Part shown: positions 59,670-64,000 of the stretch, piece after piece
How the letters are laid out: each line of letters begins with the position of its first letter
Position numbering within the stretch: the first letter of the stretch is position 1
Origin: Bartonella sp. AU55XJBT
GTDB taxonomy: Bacteria; Pseudomonadota; Alphaproteobacteria; Rhizobiales; Rhizobiaceae
Direction: 5' to 3'
Assembly (NCBI RefSeq): GCF_028618525.1
Contig: NZ_JAQITC010000001.1
Coordinates: 1-64,000 of the forward strand
Length of the DNA stretch: 64,000 bases
Made by a program: the position numbers and the translations under genes
The notes under the pieces: model-generated
Database searches by the model: none
The model's input: the letters and a program-made list of their open reading frames with translations, nothing else
Told to the model about the DNA's origin: nothing

Positions 59670-60204
59670 TTATAATTTACCATTTTTCTCTATTAAATGA
59701 AAACACCGAATACTACGAGATTTTTTCAAATCTTTTTATGTTGAATCAAGAAAAACAGCTAAGAAAAGACTAAAAATGCCTTTTTGTGCATTTTTTTAAT
59801 ATAAGTATAATAAACAATGTTTTAAATTGAAAAATACAAGAATGCAGGTTTGTAAGAAGACAAAGTTTTATCGTTCTATGCACGCCATTTTATTTATAGG
59901 TTCTTATTCTCTCGATAATTTCTCTTATGGTTATAACCAATGATCTTTTTTTGACTCTTAAGTAAGATGAATTCGAGTAAGAAAATATGACTATAGTCAA
60001 AAAGAAGCCCTTTCGAGAGAAGAAAGTAGCTTTTACAGGGCACTCTTTTTTAAAAAGCATATCGAGTGAATCATGATTTCAAAAGAAAGATCATTAGAAT
60101 ACACCGAAAAATGCTAAGGAAAAAATATTCAAGAGGTTCATATGAGCTTATGTTTTAAGTTTTTATAGCGCGAATAAAATGGCCTTTTGTTGCAATCATC
60201 ATGT
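59670..60204. other. 535-bp gap between convergent ccmG and hslO
   Basis: AT-rich. I see no gene and no stem-loop strong enough to call a terminator. Confidence 0.5.
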
Positions 60205-61218
60205 TTATGAAGTTGATTCTATGTTTTCTTCGCAAAATTCTTGCGGTGTAAAACGATACGTTTTCGAGCAAAATTCACATGTCACTGAAATATGTTCATT
60301 TTTAACCATTTTATTGCGTTCATCAATCGGAAAGCCTTCTAAGATTCCTTTGATTTTTTCACGCGAACAAGAACATTGATCGACAAGGGAAAAAGGATTA
60401 AAAACTCTCACACCTTGTTCATGAAAAAGACGGAATAAGAGCTGTTTACTCCCGACTTGGGGATCTGTTAATTCTGAACTTTCAATCGTTGCTATGAGTA
60501 TTTTAGCTTCTTGCCATTGGTTATCTAATTGGGTTTGAGTTTTTGTTTCTTCTCGCTTTTGATGAAGGTCATCTATTTGATGATGGGACGATGCTTGAGG
60601 CAAAAATTGAGTCAAAACCCCTCCAGCTCGCCAGCTTTTCTTCGGTTTTCCTTGTTGATCACGATTGATTAATATAGCAACAGCCAAACGGATATCAGTA
60701 GGAATTTGCTCTGATTGACCAAAATAAGTACGAGCAGCTTCTTGTAAATTTGATCCATCTAATGCAACTATCCCTTGATAGGGTTGCATGTGAGAACCTT
60801 GATCAATCGTGAAAGCTAAAGTGCCCTTTCCTAAAAGCGTTTCTGAAGAAATTTGATTATTATCTATGGCTTGTTTAAGCTGTTCTTTATCAAAACGAGC
60901 GTATCCTCGTAAACTGGAAGGAGGAGAAAAATCGCACACCAGCATATTAACTGGTCCATCCGAATGGGTTTGTAAAATAAATTTTCCCGTAAACTTGAGA
61001 GAAGTTCCAAGTAGAACAGTTAAAAGTAAAGCTTCTGCCAGAAGATAAGAAACCGGTTCAGGATATTGATGTCTGTTAAGAATAGAATTTAAAGTTTCCC
61101 CAATTTTTACAGCACGCCCACGGATATCAAGCTCTTCAACTTGAAAAGGAATCACACAATCATCTTCATGCAAGGAGATGTTGTAGAGAGAGGCTTCATC
61201 TTTAGCTTGTTCACGCAT
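60205..61218 (-). CDS. hslO: Redox-regulated chaperone Hsp33
   Basis: Cytosolic holdase activated by oxidation and unfolding. The 337-residue protein has the zinc-binding cysteines CSCS (near 281-284) and CEFC (near 314-317) in the C-terminal redox switch, plus N-terminal FQVEELDIRGRAVKIGETLN and the DGPVNMLVCDF core. ATG at 61218. It sits next to the argF relic and argD, the order expected in Rhizobiales. Confidence 0.96.
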   Translation of the reverse strand: MREQAKDEASLYNISLHEDDCVIPFQVEELDIRGRAVKIGETLNSILNRHQYPEPVSYLLAEALLLTVLLGTSLKFTGKFILQTHSDGPVNMLVCDFSPPSSLRGYARFDKEQLKQAIDNNQISSETLLGKGTLAFTIDQGSHMQPYQGIVALDGSNLQEAARTYFGQSEQIPTDIRLAVAILINRDQQGKPKKSWRAGGVLTQFLPQASSHHQIDDLHQKREETKTQTQLDNQWQEAKILIATIESSELTDPQVGSKQLLFRLFHEQGVRVFNPFSLVDQCSCSREKIKGILEGFPIDERNKMVKNEHISVTCEFCSKTYRFTPQEFCEENIESTS

Positions 61219-61253
61219 GATTTTACCTTTTATTATAATTTATTGTAGAGAGG

Positions 61254-62086
61254 CTATTGTGGAGAGAAAAACGCATCTTGTAAACACCAAGAAAGAATTG
61301 CTTTTTGAGCAGGAAGACAATGTATAAAAAAACATTAAGTTTTGCTCATTTCATGAGAGCTTCCTGCACTTGATAAGACTGAAAATAGAATGACTGCGCG
61401 CACAAAATTCTTGCCTCATGGAGACTCTATCGGTTATAATACAAATCGGTATCTTGAGCCGTTTTTTTTTGCGAATTATGGATAAGATGTGTCCCCATTC
61501 ATGTGCCCGATGTATAAATTGTTCTTGCGATTTACTGCCCTTTGAAATGGCCATACGCAAATGAAAATAAAAAAGAGCCACAGCTTTAATCAATGAATGG
61601 AGCACTTTATTCCCATCCGTGCAAATATTTTGTCAATCATTGGCTCTCGATGTTCCTCATAGGTTTATATATCTGCTAGAATTTTGTAAGGATGTGTATC
61701 ATCTATAAGGGCATTAATAACAGGGATTGGTGCATATTGTGCCAATTCAAACATATGTTTATGTTTTGTTATTCGCAATATTACGATATCCACAAAACGC
61801 GATAAAATGCATACTGTATCGGCTATGATTTTACTATGACCACACTGCATCTCTGACCCTATGAGCCTAGATTGTATCTCCGCCAAAGCTGGTGCACACT
61901 GATATCGAATGAAATATTGGTTCGTGTGGATGATTTTTCAAAAATCATCACGCGTGTTTCCCCATAAAAGATTTTGAACCTTTCACTGCTTTTTAAAAGA
62001 TGCTTTAAGGATTTTTGCATAATCGAGCAATGTACGTGTTATTGCTGGCATTAAAATGGATAAATCCGTGAAATGACAAAGAGCTT
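61254..62086 (-). pseudogene. argF: Decayed ornithine carbamoyltransferase gene
   Basis: Reading the minus strand across frames recovers ArgF in order. The N-terminus reads HFTDLS through RTLLDYAKILKASF, then stops at TGA. The carbamoyl-phosphate motif is MIFEKSSTRTNISFD. The longest intact piece (61665-61886) reads GSEMQCGHSKIIADTV, LSRFVDIVILR and PVINALIDDTHP. Next come LHSLIKAVALFYFHLRMAI and VSMRQEFCARSHSIFS (61351-61605). The C-terminus reads HCLPA joined directly to QKAILSWCLQ. There are several frameshifts and stops, plus a deletion of roughly 30 codons between HCLPA and the C-terminal helix. No functional enzyme can be made. The flanking argD and hslO are intact. Confidence 0.9.
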
Positions 62087-62089
62087 TTA

Positions 62090-63307
62090 TTAGGTGTGCA
62101 CTATTTGTTTTTCTTTATTTACTTGTGAAAGATACGCTATTGCTTTTTCAATACGATGCAAACTTTCATCTATTTCTTCTTCCCTAATGATAAGAGGAGG
62201 CAATAAGCGCACAACGTTGTTGTTGGCTGCAACACTTAAGAGATATTCATTTTCCAAAGCATTAACGACAAGATTTGCAGGAACAACACACTGAATACCC
62301 ACCATAAGGCCCATCCCCTGAACTGCGCAGATAATATCAGGATAGATATTGAGAATATGCAAAAGTCCACTTTTCAGCCTATCCCCCATGTTTTGCACAT
62401 GGTTAAGAAAATTTGGCTCTAATAGAACATCAAGAACACTATTTCCTACAGCCATTCCAAGAAGATTTCCTCCAAAGGTTGAACCATGGGTTCCAGGTGT
62501 CATACTTTTTGCAACTTTATCCGTTGCAAGGCAAGCGCCTAAGGGAAATCCCCCTCCTAATCCTTTTGCGAGGGTAAGAATATCAGGCGTGACATCACTC
62601 CATTCATAAGCAAAAAGCTTTCCTGTTCGTCCCATGCCCGTTTGGACTTCATCAAAAATCAATAACAGACCATTATCATCGCATATTTTACGCAAAAATC
62701 TTAAATATTCATGAGAAACCGTTCGTATTCCTCCTTCTCCTTGTATAGGTTCAATGAGGATAGCGGCAGTATTTTTATGAATAGCGTTACGCAAAGCAAT
62801 TTCATCACAAAAAGGGATTTGAATAAATCCACCCGCTTTAGGTCCAAAGCCTTCAAGATATTTTTCATGTCCAGTTGCAGCAAGTGCTGCAAGTGTCCGT
62901 CCATGAAATGCCCCTTCAAAAGTAATTATTTCAGTGCGCGCTGGATGACCCGAAGCATAATAATAATGACGTGCCGTTTTGAAGGCGCATTCCAATGCTT
63001 CAGTGCCTGAATTGCAGAAAAAAACCTTATCCGCAAAACTATTTGCACAAAGCCGCGTGGCAAGAGCTGTTTGTTCAGGAGACTGAAAAAGATTGGAAAC
63101 ATGCCAAAGTTTTTCAGCTTGTCTTTTGAGCGTATTAACCAATTTAGGGTGGGCATACCCTAATGCATTAACAGCAATGCCAGATGTGAAATCAAGATAA
63201 TGTTCTCCTTTATCGGAAATAAGCCATACCCCACGCCCCTGTTCAAAATGCAAGTTTCGTCGTGCAAAACATTCATAAAGTGGTTGTATAGAGATGGCAT
63301 CCATCAT
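62090..63307 (-). CDS. argD: Acetylornithine aminotransferase family protein
   Basis: A PLP-dependent class III aminotransferase of 405 residues. Visible are GRGVWLISDKGEHYLDFTSGIAVNALGYAHP, the PLP phosphate-binding NSGTEALECAFK (near 99-110), TFEGAFHGRTLA, FDEVQTGMGRTG (near 222-233) and the Schiff-base lysine in LAKGLGGGFPLGA near 250. ATG 63307 or the next codon; AGGGA is just upstream. With argF dead next door, an arginine role is doubtful; ArgD enzymes can also act as N-succinyldiaminopimelate aminotransferase in lysine/peptidoglycan synthesis, a possible reason for its retention (inference). Confidence 0.93.
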   Translation of the reverse strand: MMDAISIQPLYECFARRNLHFEQGRGVWLISDKGEHYLDFTSGIAVNALGYAHPKLVNTLKRQAEKLWHVSNLFQSPEQTALATRLCANSFADKVFFCNSGTEALECAFKTARHYYYASGHPARTEIITFEGAFHGRTLAALAATGHEKYLEGFGPKAGGFIQIPFCDEIALRNAIHKNTAAILIEPIQGEGGIRTVSHEYLRFLRKICDDNGLLLIFDEVQTGMGRTGKLFAYEWSDVTPDILTLAKGLGGGFPLGACLATDKVAKSMTPGTHGSTFGGNLLGMAVGNSVLDVLLEPNFLNHVQNMGDRLKSGLLHILNIYPDIICAVQGMGLMVGIQCVVPANLVVNALENEYLLSVAANNNVVRLLPPLIIREEEIDESLHRIEKAIAYLSQVNKEKQIVHT

Positions 63308-63791
63308 AATTCCCTTTATATTTTAACATTTTCAATATATATATACAAAGCAACACTACAAATAGAACAACATGACGTATCTCATTCCGGTGCTTTAAAC
63401 ATTTCACTCGATTAATGATTACACCTATGGAATAGATCATTACACCAATTGAAAAAAAGTCAATGAAGGTTCTACAGATAAGCATTTTGGGGAAAAGCCT
63501 TAAACGAAAGTGGATGTTTAACCTATGATTGATTTGCAAGTTGGGGAAAACATTCTAAATAAACTCTTTGAGAGGCAAAGACTCTTGTCATAGAGTGAGT
63601 GCATATTGTAATTTGCACTATAGTTAAGCAAAATGATGTGTTTTGATTTGTAAGTTCCACAGGTTGGATGATTTTCTTATGCTCACTTAGAGTGTAAAAT
63701 TCTTTCATTCAGCGCATTGAAGACATTATTGAAACATTTGAAGATGCAAAGGGGAAGCATCTCAGTGACGTAATCGGAATGGAGTGCTGAT
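63308..63791. other. 484-bp divergent region between argD and gcrA
   Basis: No gene supported; short minus-strand frames at 63273-63539 and 63523-63708 look non-coding. It should carry the promoters of both flanking genes. Confidence 0.5.
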
Positions 63792-64000
63792 ATGGGTTGG
63801 ACATGTGAACGCGTTGAGCTTCTTAAAAAGCTTTGGAGTGAAGGATTAAGTGCAAGTCAAATTGCTGCTCAATTAGGTGGGGTCAGTAGAAATGCAGTCA
63901 TCGGCAAAGTACATCGATTGAAGTTGCCAGGACGTGGCAAGACAGCACAAGGAAATGTACGTGCGCAAAAAACTCCCGCAAGTAGTCCATCATCTCCACG
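63792..64000 (+). CDS. gcrA: Cell-cycle regulator GcrA, 5' end only
   Basis: The first 69 codons begin MGWTCERVELLKKLWSEGLS and continue SASQIAAQLGGVSRNAVIGKVHRLKL, the conserved DNA-binding N-terminus of GcrA. GcrA works with RNA polymerase sigma-70 at GANTC-methylated promoters in Alphaproteobacteria. ATG at 63792 has GGAG 7 nt upstream. The gene continues beyond the right edge. Confidence 0.93.
   Translation, partial: MGWTCERVELLKKLWSEGLSASQIAAQLGGVSRNAVIGKVHRLKLPGRGKTAQGNVRAQKTPASSPSSP

Overview
The window looks like the chromosome of a Bartonella species (Alphaproteobacteria, Rhizobiales). The evidence is low GC, BadA/Vomp-type trimeric autotransporter adhesins, and rhizobial gene orders: irr next to fabA-fabB-fabI, the remnant order argD-(argF)-hslO, and gcrA divergent from argD. 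The genus call is an inference from gene content; I cannot name the species.

Layout. 1-10.3 kb: two same-strand trimeric autotransporter adhesin genes. The first runs off the left edge. The second is complete at about 2,098 codons and is built from repeated head, neck, TrpRing/GIN, FGG and DALL-type modules. 10.9-18.6 kb: an accessory stretch with an XRE repressor under a perfect 14-bp inverted repeat, small unknown ORFs, two MFS carriers, a SAM methyltransferase and an ATP-grasp ligase whose start overlaps the end of one MFS gene. A tRNA-Ser(GGA) lies at its right edge. 19.4-24.1 kb: a PTS EIIA-HPr-EI fusion with no permease beside it, rplU-rpmA, and tRNA-Ser(CGA). 24.5-26.1 kb: a third MFS carrier overlapping an unrecognised, probably truncated ORF. 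26.6-35.6 kb: pgi, an RND efflux pump with its adaptor, tRNA-Arg(ACG) and fhs.

35.7-43 kb: rpsU, a secreted SH3 protein, irr divergent from fabA-fabB-fabI, then gpsA. 43.3-47.9 kb: the cyoABCD quinol oxidase operon; CyoD carries a long C-terminal tail of 20-residue repeats. 48-53.5 kb: aroQ, recF, dnaN, dnaA and rpsT on the minus strand, with a DnaA-box dyad and clustered GANTC sites upstream of dnaA. 53.7-59.7 kb: acnA, then the divergent cytochrome c maturation operon ccmABCD-ccmG. 60.2-64 kb: hslO, a heavily decayed argF pseudogene, argD, and the start of gcrA.

How the genes fit together: the cyo and ccm operons serve respiration, fab/irr links fatty-acid synthesis to an iron regulator, and the adhesins form the host-contact surface. 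The loss of argF next to an intact argD fits metabolic reduction in a host-associated bacterium. The least explained element is the ATP-grasp/MFS/methyltransferase cluster, which looks like a small-molecule synthesis and export locus. Large AT-rich intergenic stretches without visible genes are frequent.
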